A model generated the notes under the pieces. That model was not told the DNA's origin, did not search any database, and saw only the letters and a list, made by a program, of their open reading frames with translations. From the NCBI GenBank assembly GCA_016286555.1, contig JAEETA010000007.1:1-64000 (forward strand): DNA of 64,000 bases, in the 5' to 3' direction. The translations under genes and the position numbers were made by a program. Of the stretch, positions 34,047-43,006 are shown in pieces. The stretch comes from Lachnospiraceae bacterium (lineage in GTDB: Bacteria; Bacillota; Clostridia; Lachnospirales; Lachnospiraceae). Numbering within the stretch: position 1 is the first letter of the stretch; every line of letters starts with the position of its first letter.

Positions 34047-35021
34047 TTAATATCCCCTGGGCCCGATGGACTGGGGATCCGTTTCATCCGTAAAGATCTC
34101 TTCCGTGGGATGGATCAGAGCTTCTACCGGCTCTCCCGCCTTCAGCTTCAGCGCGGTCTCCATCAGTTCCTTTCCCAGCTTAGGGGTGCATTCCACCACG
34201 CAGTTGATCTTGCCGGACTTCAGCACGTCGATGGCTTCCTGTCCGCCGTCGATGGAAATGATGATCATGTCACTTCCGGGAACAAAGCCTGCACTCTCAA
34301 TCTCCGGCAGCGCTCCCAGGGTCATTTCGTCATTGTGAGAATAGACCACGTCGATGTCCTCACCGTAGGTCTCCAGCAGATACCGCATGCACTCGGCGCC
34401 GCGGCTTTTCAGGAAGTCTCCGTCGATGCTCTCTAAGACGCACATCCGCTCATCCCCCGAGATGGCATCCAGAAATCCCGCCTGCCGCTGTCGCATGGGG
34501 GTGGAATTTTCCGTGCCGGTGATCTCCACGATGTTTACCTGCTCCAGTCCCAGGGCGTCCGCCTTGCGGATCAGATACTCTCCCGCCATGACGCCTTCCG
34601 CATAAAAATCCGCACCGATGAGGCAGGTGGTAAGTCCTTCCGTCTCCGTGCTGATATCTCTGTCCACCAGGATCACGGGAATTCCGGCTTCCTTTGCTTC
34701 CCGGAGCACATTGTCCCAGCCCTCCTCCACAATGGGAGAAAAGGCGATGACATCCACTTTGTAGGCGATAAAGCGCCGGATGGCATCGATCTGGTTCTCC
34801 TGCTTCTGGTTGGCATTTTCCAGCATGAGGCTGACGCCGTACGCTGAGGCCTGCTCCTCAATGTCCTTGGTGTTACCGATGCGCCATGCGCTCTCCGATC
34901 CGATCTGACTGAAGCCCAGAAGGAGCTCCGGCTGCGCTCCGTCCTCCCGGTCATTTCCGCATCCTGTCAGGAGCAGCAGCGCTGCCGCCAGCAGGATCCC
35001 CCATCTCTTCCCCAATCTCAT
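34047..35021 (-). CDS. Sugar-binding lipoprotein (YtfQ-like) coupled to the two-component system
   Basis: The mature-type protein begins MRLGKRWGILLAAALLLLTGC, a signal peptide with lipobox Cys21, and continues LLLGFSQIGSESAWRIGN, NANQKQENQIDAIRRF, VDVIAFSPIVEEGWDNVL and IPVILVDRDI. These are YtfQ hallmarks. I chose ATG 35021 because GGGGAAG sits nine bases upstream; the frame open to 35120 lacks a signal peptide. As no transporter genes adjoin it but a kinase does, it probably acts as the ligand sensor for the kinase (inference). It is a paralogue of the transport binding protein at 30.2 kb. Confidence 0.88.
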   Translation of the reverse strand: MRLGKRWGILLAAALLLLTGCGNDREDGAQPELLLGFSQIGSESAWRIGNTKDIEEQASAYGVSLMLENANQKQENQIDAIRRFIAYKVDVIAFSPIVEEGWDNVLREAKEAGIPVILVDRDISTETEGLTTCLIGADFYAEGVMAGEYLIRKADALGLEQVNIVEITGTENSTPMRQRQAGFLDAISGDERMCVLESIDGDFLKSRGAECMRYLLETYGEDIDVVYSHNDEMTLGALPEIESAGFVPGSDMIIISIDGGQEAIDVLKSGKINCVVECTPKLGKELMETALKLKAGEPVEALIHPTEEIFTDETDPQSIGPRGY

Positions 35022-35085
35022 TTTTTGATACTTCCCCCTTACATCAAAGCGAACCTTTCCGCTTTCGTTTTCTTTTACTTTGACC

Positions 35086-35091
35086 ATTCTA
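35086..35091 (-). promoter_or_regulatory. Weak candidate -10 element for the sensor operon
   Basis: On the minus strand TGT-TAGAAT forms an extended -10 about 65 bases before ATG 35021. It lies just after the terminator of the preceding operon and no good -35 is seen, so this is only a suggestion. Confidence 0.35.
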
Positions 35092-35125
35092 ACATAAAAA
35101 CAGCGCGATGCGTAAAGCACCGCGC
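35091..35125 (-). terminator. Terminator at the end of the 12-kb signalling operon
   Basis: Arms GCGCGATGC (35103-35111) and GCACCGCGC (35117-35125) form a nine-pair stem with one G-T wobble and a 5-base loop. On the minus strand the tail is TGTTTTTATG. It lies 28 bases after the stop of the response regulator gene. Confidence 0.8.
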
Positions 35126-35152
35126 CTTCTTTCTTTTCTGCAGATCGCTTTC

Positions 35153-35914
35153 TTACCCCAGGAGCTTTCGGAGATATCCCAGAAGATTTTCTCTGGTGGT
35201 GGATTTTAACACATATCCGTCGGGCCGCAGCTCCATGACCCGCTCAACCCCTTCCTTGGTGCCCACACCCGTCAGGAACACCACGGGGATATTTTTGGTA
35301 GAATCGTCCTGCCGCAGCATCTGCAGCAGCTGAGGCCCGTCCACGATGGGCATCTCGTAGTCCAGCAGCACCAGATCCACCTTGTTTCGCGTACAGAAGG
35401 TGATGGCCTGCATTCCGGCGGTGACGATGTCTGTCCGGTAGATTCCCTTGATCCACTCCCGGACCATGGAAGCGTAGGAGGGGTCGTCGTCCACGATGAG
35501 CACATGCTTCTGCTCCGCCTTCTTCGCAGGGGTGGCAATGGCCTTCTCCACTTCTTCTCCCAGGGTCTCCGCATCCACGGGGCGATCCAGCCAGACGAAA
35601 TCATCCATGGTGGGGAACTCCGCGGACAGATCCTCATGGTCCTTCCGCTCTCCCAGGATCACCATGTTCTTTCCCGTGAGATGCACCATATCAAAGATCT
35701 CTCCCAGCCTTCGCATGGTCAGTTTGTCGCTGAACACTTCTCCGGGCATGTACAGAAGGAATAAGGAGGTTGTTTTTCCAAACTCCGTGATCAGATGATA
35801 CTTTTCCGACACTATCGTCACATGGTATCCCAGCTCCGATAGCCTCCGTTCGATGCCCTTCACCACCACACTGTATTGAAAAAGCACGATCACAATATCG
35901 CTACCTGCTGCCAT
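35153..35914 (-). CDS. Stand-alone response regulator with degenerate N-terminal receiver
   Basis: The 253-residue protein has two receiver-like halves. Residues 1-125 start IVIVLFQYSVVVKGIERRL and lack the acidic pair and the phospho-acceptor Asp, so they are degenerate. Residues 137-253 are an intact receiver: HVLIVDDDPSY, LVLLDYEMPIVDG (phospho-Asp), VFLTG and YVLKS. No output domain follows. It is the last gene of the operon with the hybrid kinases and symporter, overlapping the symporter stop by 14 bases. It may be a phosphate sink or relay target for the Hpt domains encoded upstream. Confidence 0.85.
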   Translation of the reverse strand: MAAGSDIVIVLFQYSVVVKGIERRLSELGYHVTIVSEKYHLITEFGKTTSLFLLYMPGEVFSDKLTMRRLGEIFDMVHLTGKNMVILGERKDHEDLSAEFPTMDDFVWLDRPVDAETLGEEVEKAIATPAKKAEQKHVLIVDDDPSYASMVREWIKGIYRTDIVTAGMQAITFCTRNKVDLVLLDYEMPIVDGPQLLQMLRQDDSTKNIPVVFLTGVGTKEGVERVMELRPDGYVLKSTTRENLLGYLRKLLG

Positions 35915-37469
35915 CGCTTTGAATTCCTCCTTCAGTTATCTGTCTTTGCCGTACTTCTTTTGCAAGAGCCTTTTCGGCCTCCCGCTGGATATCAGGGTCA
36001 AAGGAAAGCAGGGGTTTGATGTCCCGTCCCTTGATCCTGCGATTCACATAGTTCCGGGTCAGCCTGACGATCAGCGGTGCCTGCGCCAGGAGACCGATGA
36101 GATTGGGGATCATCATCAGACCGTTAAAGGTATCCGAGATATCCCAGGCCAGATTCGATTCCATGATGGCACCGAAAACGATGAGGCCGATAAAAATGAT
36201 GCGGTAGATCTTGGCCATGGTCACCCCAAAGAGGTACTCCGTCACCTTCGCCCCGTAGTAGGACCAGCCCATGACGGTGGTGAAGGCAAAGAGTGTAATG
36301 GCCAGCACCACAAACCATTCTCCCGGCTTTCCCAGGGTAGCGCCGAATGCTGTGGTGACCAGGGTGGCGTCATTGGTTCCTTCCGCCACCAGACCTGTCT
36401 TCAGGTCGATGGCACCGGAGCTCAAAACCACCAGTGCGGTCATGGTACAAATTACTATGGTATCCAGAAAGACTTCCGCAATTCCCCACAGGCCCTGCTG
36501 CACCGGTTCTCTGGCACAGGAGTTGCTGTGGACCATCACGGAGGATCCCAGGCCTGCCTCGTTGGAGAAAACGCCGCGCTTGCAGCCGTTCTTCACGGTA
36601 TTCAGCATCAGCTGCACCGAGACGCCCGCCGCGCCGCCTCCCAGGGCTTTCGTTCCCAGAGCCAGGCGAAAAATGGAAGCAAACATCTCAGGAATCGCTT
36701 TGACATGAAGCAGGATCACGATCAGGCATCCGAAGATATACACGGCACACATGATGGGGATCAGCCGCTCGGACACCGCCGCCAGTCGTCTGAAACCGCC
36801 CAGGATGATAAAGCCTACCGCCAGCATCAGGATCAGTCCGATGCCCAGATTGATCCGGGAATACCCGAAGAGCGTTCCAACGTCCGCATCGGAGAAAAAG
36901 GTGGAGCCGAAATTGATAGTGATCTTATTGATCTGCCCCATGTTACCGATACCGAAGGATGCCAGCACCGTAAAGATACAGAAGAGCACGCCCAGGAATC
37001 TCCCCAGCCCTCTGGTATGCGGATGGCCTCCCAGGCCGTCCTGCAGATAGTACATGGGGCCACCGGACCATGCGCCCTCGGAATTTCTCCTGCGGTAGTA
37101 CATGCCCAGCACGTTCTCGGAATACTTTAACATCATACCAAAGAAGGCGGCTACCCACATCCAGAATATGGCGCCGGGACCTCCCAGGCAGATGGCGGTG
37201 GAGACACCGGCGATGTTGCCCGTTCCCACGGTGGCACACAGGGCCGTACAGAAAGCCCGGAACCGGGACAGGGCGCCGGCATCATTGATGATGCGGCCCT
37301 CGCCGTTTACAATGCCAAAGGTATTCTTCCACCAGTGACGCAAATGTGTGATTGGAAAAAATCCGGTGATGACGGTACAGATCAGTCCTGTTCCCAGCAG
37401 AAGGGCCAGACCGAAGGTTCCCCAGGCAAAGCTGTTGACCGCATCATTGATCTTGATCACTGTTTCCAT
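35901..37469 (-). CDS. Sodium:alanine/glycine symporter family (AGCS) protein
   Basis: The 522-residue protein has about ten membrane helices and the AGCS signatures GTGNIAGVSTAICLGGPGAIFWMW and FSNEAGLGSSVMVHSNS. The family couples uptake of alanine, glycine or other small amino acids to sodium. It is flanked by a DegV-containing hybrid kinase (30 bases upstream) and a response regulator (overlap), so its substrate may be connected to the signal the operon handles. The length matches the family. Confidence 0.93.
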   Translation of the reverse strand: METVIKINDAVNSFAWGTFGLALLLGTGLICTVITGFFPITHLRHWWKNTFGIVNGEGRIINDAGALSRFRAFCTALCATVGTGNIAGVSTAICLGGPGAIFWMWVAAFFGMMLKYSENVLGMYYRRRNSEGAWSGGPMYYLQDGLGGHPHTRGLGRFLGVLFCIFTVLASFGIGNMGQINKITINFGSTFFSDADVGTLFGYSRINLGIGLILMLAVGFIILGGFRRLAAVSERLIPIMCAVYIFGCLIVILLHVKAIPEMFASIFRLALGTKALGGGAAGVSVQLMLNTVKNGCKRGVFSNEAGLGSSVMVHSNSCAREPVQQGLWGIAEVFLDTIVICTMTALVVLSSGAIDLKTGLVAEGTNDATLVTTAFGATLGKPGEWFVVLAITLFAFTTVMGWSYYGAKVTEYLFGVTMAKIYRIIFIGLIVFGAIMESNLAWDISDTFNGLMMIPNLIGLLAQAPLIVRLTRNYVNRRIKGRDIKPLLSFDPDIQREAEKALAKEVRQRQITEGGIQSDGSR

Positions 37470-37499
37470 ACTGCGTAATGTCCTTCCGATTCCCGCGCC

Positions 37500-40400
37500 T
37501 TACTTTTCCGACAGTGCTGTCAGGATCGCATCGTAATCAAATCGTGCCGCACCATCGCGGATGGATTCGAATCTGGCGGCCTCTTCCTCCGGGATGGCAT
37601 AGTCTTCCATCTCCTTCAGAATGGCCTCGATGGTACTGCTGTCCATGGCTCCCGCCGCTTCCCGCAGTTCATCGTACACGCTTTCCATCAGGAAGGCGTC
37701 CGCCACAGGCTTGGGTGGCTGCGCTTCCGCAGCTTTCTCCGCAAACAATGCGAGATGCAGTTTTTCCTTCAGTTCCGCATAGTCCTGCATGAAGGCTTCA
37801 TGGTGTGCTTTGATATACTCCGGATTCCCTTCCTTGCCGGCTGCTTCCAGTTTTGCCGCCGCCTCGGACAGTGCCATTGCACCGATGAGTCTTGCGGAGG
37901 ATTTCAGGGCGTGGATCTTGATGGTATAGTTCTCCCAGTCCTCTTCGTCATAGAAACCGTTCAACTCGGCAGACTTTGCCTCCTCGGAGTCATGGAAGAT
38001 CTTCAAAACGGACCGCAGGGCATCCTCGGAACCGCTGCCGGTGATGGCCGCTTTGCCGTCAATGCACTCCAGGGTCATGTACCAGGGTTCTTCTTCCGGC
38101 TCCGCAGGTGCCTCAGGCTGACTCTCCGCAGGTTCGGATGTACTCTCCGCTGCGGCGGATCTGCTTTCCGACAGGATCGCTTCCGCGTAATTCAGATCCT
38201 GATCCTCTTCCGTCACATCCTCATGAGGATTGCTCAGGAAAGCGCTGAGGTTGTAGGACTTGTTGGATTTGACAAAATACAGCACGCCGAAGGTACCGGG
38301 GCCGCAGTTGGAGGAGATGGCCGCAGACGCCTGCTGGAATATCACATTCTCAAAGTAGGCAACCTTGCTGATCTCCTCTTTGATCCAGAGCAGGGTCTCC
38401 ATGGGCACATCCGCGTAGGTGATGAATGCCACTTCCGAATCGGGGATGATATCCACGGGGAACGCTCTGCGGATATATTTCTTATAAGCGCGCTTGGTAT
38501 TTCCCAGCCACAGTCCGTCGACAGAAGCTTTTGCGTTTTTCATCCGCAGACCCGGATGCAGATTCAGGGCTCTGGCCAGGGAATCGATCCTGCGACCTAT
38601 CAGACCGCTTTTTGCCATGAATTCCGTGGTATCAACGATAAAGCTGCAACGGAGTCGTTCTCTGAAGGATTCCAGCTCTTTCACGATCTCGGGCACGGGA
38701 AGATCCTGCTGCGCCAGCTTCTGAGCCACAAGCACCAGGAGACCGGTGGCAGAGGACAGGCATTCGGAATTGAACACCGTCACATTGTCAAAGGTTTTGG
38801 CCGCCTCACAGGCCCGCTCATAGTCCTTACTGATACCGCTGGCTATGGAAATATGGATCACATGGTGGGCATGCCGCATGGATGCGGCAAAGAACTCGGT
38901 GTAGGCCCGTACATCCGGAGGGGAGGAAATGGCATTTCCGCCGCCGGAAATATAACGGATCAGCTCGTTTGCATCCAACTGGGTACCATCCTTGAAGACG
39001 CCCGCGTCGGTGTGGACCAGGAAGGGCAGAATGGGGATTTCCAGCTCCTGCACCACTTGGATCGGCAGATCGCTCATGCTGACGGAAGTGATGATGACCG
39101 GAACCTTTCTGGAATAGCCTGCGGATGCATTGATGTCCTCCCGCATATGGGTCAGCTTGCCGGTGGCGATGAGCTTTTCCCGGGCAATATGCTTCATGAG
39201 GGTCTCTTCCAGATCTTCGCCGGAAACGGGCTTTACCAGGTAACCGTCAAATCCGGATCTGGTATAGAGACTGCGGTTCTCGCTGCCGGCGTTGGCGGTG
39301 AGCACCACCACAGGCGTGTTTCTGTTCATGGCGCCGTCCTGGTGACGGATCCGCTCCAGGCACTGGATTCCGTCCATGCCGGGCATCAGGTGGTCCATAA
39401 GGATCACGTCGTAGCGTCTGTTGACCGTCAGATCCAGAGCTTCCTTGCCGCTCATGGCCGTGTCGATGGCGGCCTCCGTATCCAGCAGGAGTCTGCGCTC
39501 CACCTCCAGATTCATCTCATTGTCGTCCACGATGAGGATCCGGGCTTCGGGCGCCTTGAATCTGCTCTCATAGGCTCCCCGCTCCACCTGCTGCGCGCTG
39601 TGGATGTTCAGCTCTCCGATGGCCGTCATGTCGGAAACGCCCTGTTTCAAGGTAACGGTGAAGGTAGATCCTTCTCCGTAAACACTGTTTACGGTAACGG
39701 TACCGCCCATGAGCTCCACCAGCTGCTTGACGATGCTCAGTCCCAGGCCGGTTCCTTCGATGTGGCGGTTTTTCTCTTCATCCACCCGTTTGAAGGCGTC
39801 AAACAGGAAAGGCAGCGCCTCCTTCTTGATGCCCATACCGGTGTCGGTAACGGAAATGGTCAGGATCGTGGTCTTCTCGTCCTGGTTCTCGGAATCGATG
39901 TGCAGATCCACGGAACCTTCGGCGGTGTACTTTACCGCGTTGTTCAGGATGTTGACGATCACCTGCTTTAATCGCACTTCATCACCGTAGAGGACGGAGG
40001 GCACCTCCGGATCGATGCTGACCCGGAACTGCAGTCCTTTCTCCTCGGCTTTCAGCCATACCATGTTCACCACCTCGGAGATCAGTTCTCCGGGGCGATA
40101 ATCCACGGGTACGATGTCCATGCTTCCGGCTTCCATTTTGGAGAAGTCCAGAATATCGTTGATCAGGGCCAGCAGCATTTTTCCTGCACCCTGGATACCT
40201 GCAGCCTCACGCAGGATCTCATCCGATGCCTCCTGGTCACGGAGGATCAGCTCATTCAGTCCCAGAATGGAGTTGATGGGAGTGCGGATCTCATGGCTCA
40301 TGCTGGAAAAGAAACGGTTCTGGGAACGGGTAAGGGCCTCGGCTCTCTCCGCTTCCTTCTCGGCGCGCTCCTTCTCCTTCTGCATCAGACTGTTCTGGAC

Positions 40401-40940
40401 CCAGGTCATGAAAAAGCAGACGAAGCCCACCAGCACCATGGAAATGAAGGAATCCACATAAGCCACCTCTGGGGTGTGCTTTGTGATCCACTCAGGATGG
40501 GCATGGGCCACCAGATACATGATCAGGGTCATCAGCGTGATGAGGGTCAGGAAGACTCTCCGGGCGCTGCCGGAGATGGCCAGACCGATGTAGATGTATC
40601 CGAAGATCACCCACAGCAGACCGCCGCCCTGCAATCCGCCGCCGAAGAAGAACAGCACGGGCAGAATGATAAATATGACATTGGATACCAGAAAATAGGT
40701 GGCGAACCGGACCTTATTCAGGTACAGGCAGGAAAAGGACACCGAGGGGACCAGGATGGCAACCAGTACCAGCAGGCCGATCTCGATGGGATTTTCCTGT
40801 ACGATGCAGTCTCCGATAAGAGCCAGGATCACACCCACCTCGGAGATACAGGAGAAAATCAGGAAGACCCGCTCATACAGCTCTCTGTGGGGATCCCTGA
40901 TGGCGTCACGGACATATTTAAAGAAATTTATGATCTTCAT
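37500..40940 (-). CDS. Hybrid histidine kinase with an embedded DegV domain and Hpt
   Basis: A 1146-residue protein. Residues 20-185 hold about six membrane helices; HisKA has H216 (MSHEIRTPIN); HATPase_c spans 315-432 (GTGLGLSIVKQL); a receiver spans 466-585 with D516 (LMDHLMPGMDG). Residues 612-890 are a DegV domain: VPVIITSVSMSDLP, FKDGTQLDANELI, ISSPPDVRAYTEFF, VIHISIASGISKDYERA, FNSECLSSATGLLVL and VDTTEFMAKSGLIG all align with DegV blocks. After an acidic linker an Hpt domain has H1010 in HALKSSARLIGA. The gene overlaps the preceding kinase gene by ATGA. Confidence 0.92.
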   Translation of the reverse strand: MKIINFFKYVRDAIRDPHRELYERVFLIFSCISEVGVILALIGDCIVQENPIEIGLLVLVAILVPSVSFSCLYLNKVRFATYFLVSNVIFIILPVLFFFGGGLQGGGLLWVIFGYIYIGLAISGSARRVFLTLITLMTLIMYLVAHAHPEWITKHTPEVAYVDSFISMVLVGFVCFFMTWVQNSLMQKEKERAEKEAERAEALTRSQNRFFSSMSHEIRTPINSILGLNELILRDQEASDEILREAAGIQGAGKMLLALINDILDFSKMEAGSMDIVPVDYRPGELISEVVNMVWLKAEEKGLQFRVSIDPEVPSVLYGDEVRLKQVIVNILNNAVKYTAEGSVDLHIDSENQDEKTTILTISVTDTGMGIKKEALPFLFDAFKRVDEEKNRHIEGTGLGLSIVKQLVELMGGTVTVNSVYGEGSTFTVTLKQGVSDMTAIGELNIHSAQQVERGAYESRFKAPEARILIVDDNEMNLEVERRLLLDTEAAIDTAMSGKEALDLTVNRRYDVILMDHLMPGMDGIQCLERIRHQDGAMNRNTPVVVLTANAGSENRSLYTRSGFDGYLVKPVSGEDLEETLMKHIAREKLIATGKLTHMREDINASAGYSRKVPVIITSVSMSDLPIQVVQELEIPILPFLVHTDAGVFKDGTQLDANELIRYISGGGNAISSPPDVRAYTEFFAASMRHAHHVIHISIASGISKDYERACEAAKTFDNVTVFNSECLSSATGLLVLVAQKLAQQDLPVPEIVKELESFRERLRCSFIVDTTEFMAKSGLIGRRIDSLARALNLHPGLRMKNAKASVDGLWLGNTKRAYKKYIRRAFPVDIIPDSEVAFITYADVPMETLLWIKEEISKVAYFENVIFQQASAAISSNCGPGTFGVLYFVKSNKSYNLSAFLSNPHEDVTEEDQDLNYAEAILSESRSAAAESTSEPAESQPEAPAEPEEEPWYMTLECIDGKAAITGSGSEDALRSVLKIFHDSEEAKSAELNGFYDEEDWENYTIKIHALKSSARLIGAMALSEAAAKLEAAGKEGNPEYIKAHHEAFMQDYAELKEKLHLALFAEKAAEAQPPKPVADAFLMESVYDELREAAGAMDSSTIEAILKEMEDYAIPEEEAARFESIRDGAARFDYDAILTALSEK

Positions 40941-42988
40941 TGCCGTTCACCTCCCCTGTCAACCTTGGAGTCGGGAAGGACCTGCAACATCACTCTCTCA
41001 AAGTCGGAGAGGTTAATGGGCTTGGCGATGAATCCGTTAAATCCTTCTTTCAGGAACATTTCTCTGGCACCGGATACCACATTTGCGGTGAGAGCGATCA
41101 CCAGAGCGCTTCTGCCCATATCGGCTGCCGCCTTCTTAATGATCTTCATGGCTTCCACGCCGTCCATTTCAGGCATCATGTGATCCATAAATATCACATC
41201 GTAATCTCCGTCACAGTACTTTCGAATGGCTTCCTTGCCGCTTTCTGCAGTATCGATATCAATGTGGTAATCGGCGAACAGACTGGATGCCACCACCAGA
41301 TTCATGGGCTCATCATCCACAATGAGTGCCTTCAGGTTTTTGAAGACAGGTTTTACGCTGTGGCCGGAATACTCCGGATTTCCGGCGGCCTTCCCCTCGT
41401 TCAGGATCTTCACCACGGGATAACCGTAGAGCGGCTTGGGCATGGTGATCACTCCGCTGCCGGGGTTGGGCTGAAATCCCGCGTAAGCGGACACTGCCAC
41501 TACCACATCGCCCTTGCTGAGCTCGTCAAAGTAGGCAGCATTCTCCTCATACTCCTCCCGCCCCATAAAGATATAAGTGACATTCAGCTTCTCCCGCAGA
41601 CGCTCCACCTCCGGAATCGTTTCGGCGGAATAGAGAGGCACATGGATCCCCCTTGCCATATGGGTTGCCATATGACGATAGAAATCACGGACCTTCGGCA
41701 CCTTGTATTTACCTGATCTGACATGGAAGAGGATATCCCCCGTAAAGTTGCCGGACAGAGACAGGCAGGGATGGGCATCCACCACTCTCTGAGGAATGGT
41801 GACACGAACGGTGGTACCGCTCCCTTTCTCGCTCTCGATCTTCACAAAGCCGCCCATACTGTGGGCAAATCCGTACACGATAAAGAGCCCCAGTCCGATA
41901 CCGCCGGAGCTTCTGTTTCGCCGTTTGTTGACCTGGTACATTCCCTCGGATACCGCCAGGATGGATTGTCTGTCCATGCCGATGCCGGTGTCCGTCATTT
42001 CGATACAAAGGTTTGCACCGTATTCCATTTCTTCCGAGGTGATCCGGATATAAACGCCGCCCTTCTTGGTGAATTTCACGGCATTTTCCAGTAGATGGCG
42101 GAAGATCTTGCCCAGTTTTTTGATGTCGCCCCGCATGGAGGCAGGTACCGAAGGATCCAGATCCACCACCAGTTCCAGGTTGTCCGTATTTTCCATGCTT
42201 CTGAATCCGGCAACCATGTCGTTTACCAGAGAGGTACAGGTGTAGTCCTCCTCCTCCAGGGTGACCTTGCCGCGCTTGCATTCGGTGTAGTCCTGGATGT
42301 CCTCAATCTGATAGGCCAGACGGATCCCCGCTTCCTTGATGGAGACTGCTTCTTTCCCCGCGCTTTTCTTGATGAGCACATCGCTCATACCGTTCACCAC
42401 ATTGACGGGGGTACGCAGTTCATGGGAAATGTTGGTGAGGAAATCCTCCATGTCCGCGTTGTAATACTCGATCTGCTCGTCCTTCTTCCGATGGATCTCC
42501 TCCGTCTCCGCCCGGTCGTCGATGAGCTTGATGCAGACAAAATAGATCATCACCACCACCGCACAGTGGAGCACCAGCCGGGAAATGCTTAGGGGGGTAA
42601 AAAGTTCTTCCGGATTCGACAGGGTGAGCATGAACTGGATGCACATGAGGATGCCGTACTCTCCCAGGAACAGGTTCATCATGAACCTGGCATCAAAGAA
42701 GGAGTAGGCGATCATCAGCAGCACGATCACCACGGAAATATCAAACAGACTGGTTTCATGGACTCCGTGGTAAAAGACTGCCAGCAAAGCATACAGGAGA
42801 TAATTACCCTTCCGGATGGGGAAAGAGGGCTTGCCGCTGAGGTTCATGGCCCACAAAAGGATGGCACCCGCGATGAAGAGGGGGGGCACCCAGAATTCCC
42901 AGCCCAGCAATATACTCTCCACCGTTAGGCTGAAAGCTCCCAGCGTTACCAGAAGGAGGATGAAGTTTTCGGTTTTACGTTGATTCAT
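40937..42988 (-). CDS. Hybrid sensor histidine kinase with receiver domain
   Basis: The 683-residue protein has about six membrane helices in residues 8-155, HisKA with H189 in ISHELRTPVN, HATPase_c (GIGLGLFIVYGFAHSMGG), a region of about 120 residues with a divergent receiver-like pattern (MATHMARGIHVPLYSAETIP), and a C-terminal receiver with D602 in FMDHMMPEMDG. It lacks Hpt, unlike both neighbours. It lies 18 bases downstream of the CACHE kinase gene and overlaps the DegV-kinase gene. Confidence 0.9.
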   Translation of the reverse strand: MNQRKTENFILLLVTLGAFSLTVESILLGWEFWVPPLFIAGAILLWAMNLSGKPSFPIRKGNYLLYALLAVFYHGVHETSLFDISVVIVLLMIAYSFFDARFMMNLFLGEYGILMCIQFMLTLSNPEELFTPLSISRLVLHCAVVVMIYFVCIKLIDDRAETEEIHRKKDEQIEYYNADMEDFLTNISHELRTPVNVVNGMSDVLIKKSAGKEAVSIKEAGIRLAYQIEDIQDYTECKRGKVTLEEEDYTCTSLVNDMVAGFRSMENTDNLELVVDLDPSVPASMRGDIKKLGKIFRHLLENAVKFTKKGGVYIRITSEEMEYGANLCIEMTDTGIGMDRQSILAVSEGMYQVNKRRNRSSGGIGLGLFIVYGFAHSMGGFVKIESEKGSGTTVRVTIPQRVVDAHPCLSLSGNFTGDILFHVRSGKYKVPKVRDFYRHMATHMARGIHVPLYSAETIPEVERLREKLNVTYIFMGREEYEENAAYFDELSKGDVVVAVSAYAGFQPNPGSGVITMPKPLYGYPVVKILNEGKAAGNPEYSGHSVKPVFKNLKALIVDDEPMNLVVASSLFADYHIDIDTAESGKEAIRKYCDGDYDVIFMDHMMPEMDGVEAMKIIKKAAADMGRSALVIALTANVVSGAREMFLKEGFNGFIAKPINLSDFERVMLQVLPDSKVDRGGERQ

Positions 42989-43006
42989 GGTCCTTCCTCA
43001 AATCAC

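Noticed and set aside
37755-39971. 738-codon plus-strand open frame opposite the DegV-kinase gene
   Set aside because: The minus-strand frame encodes recognisable kinase, receiver, DegV and Hpt domains; the plus frame has none.
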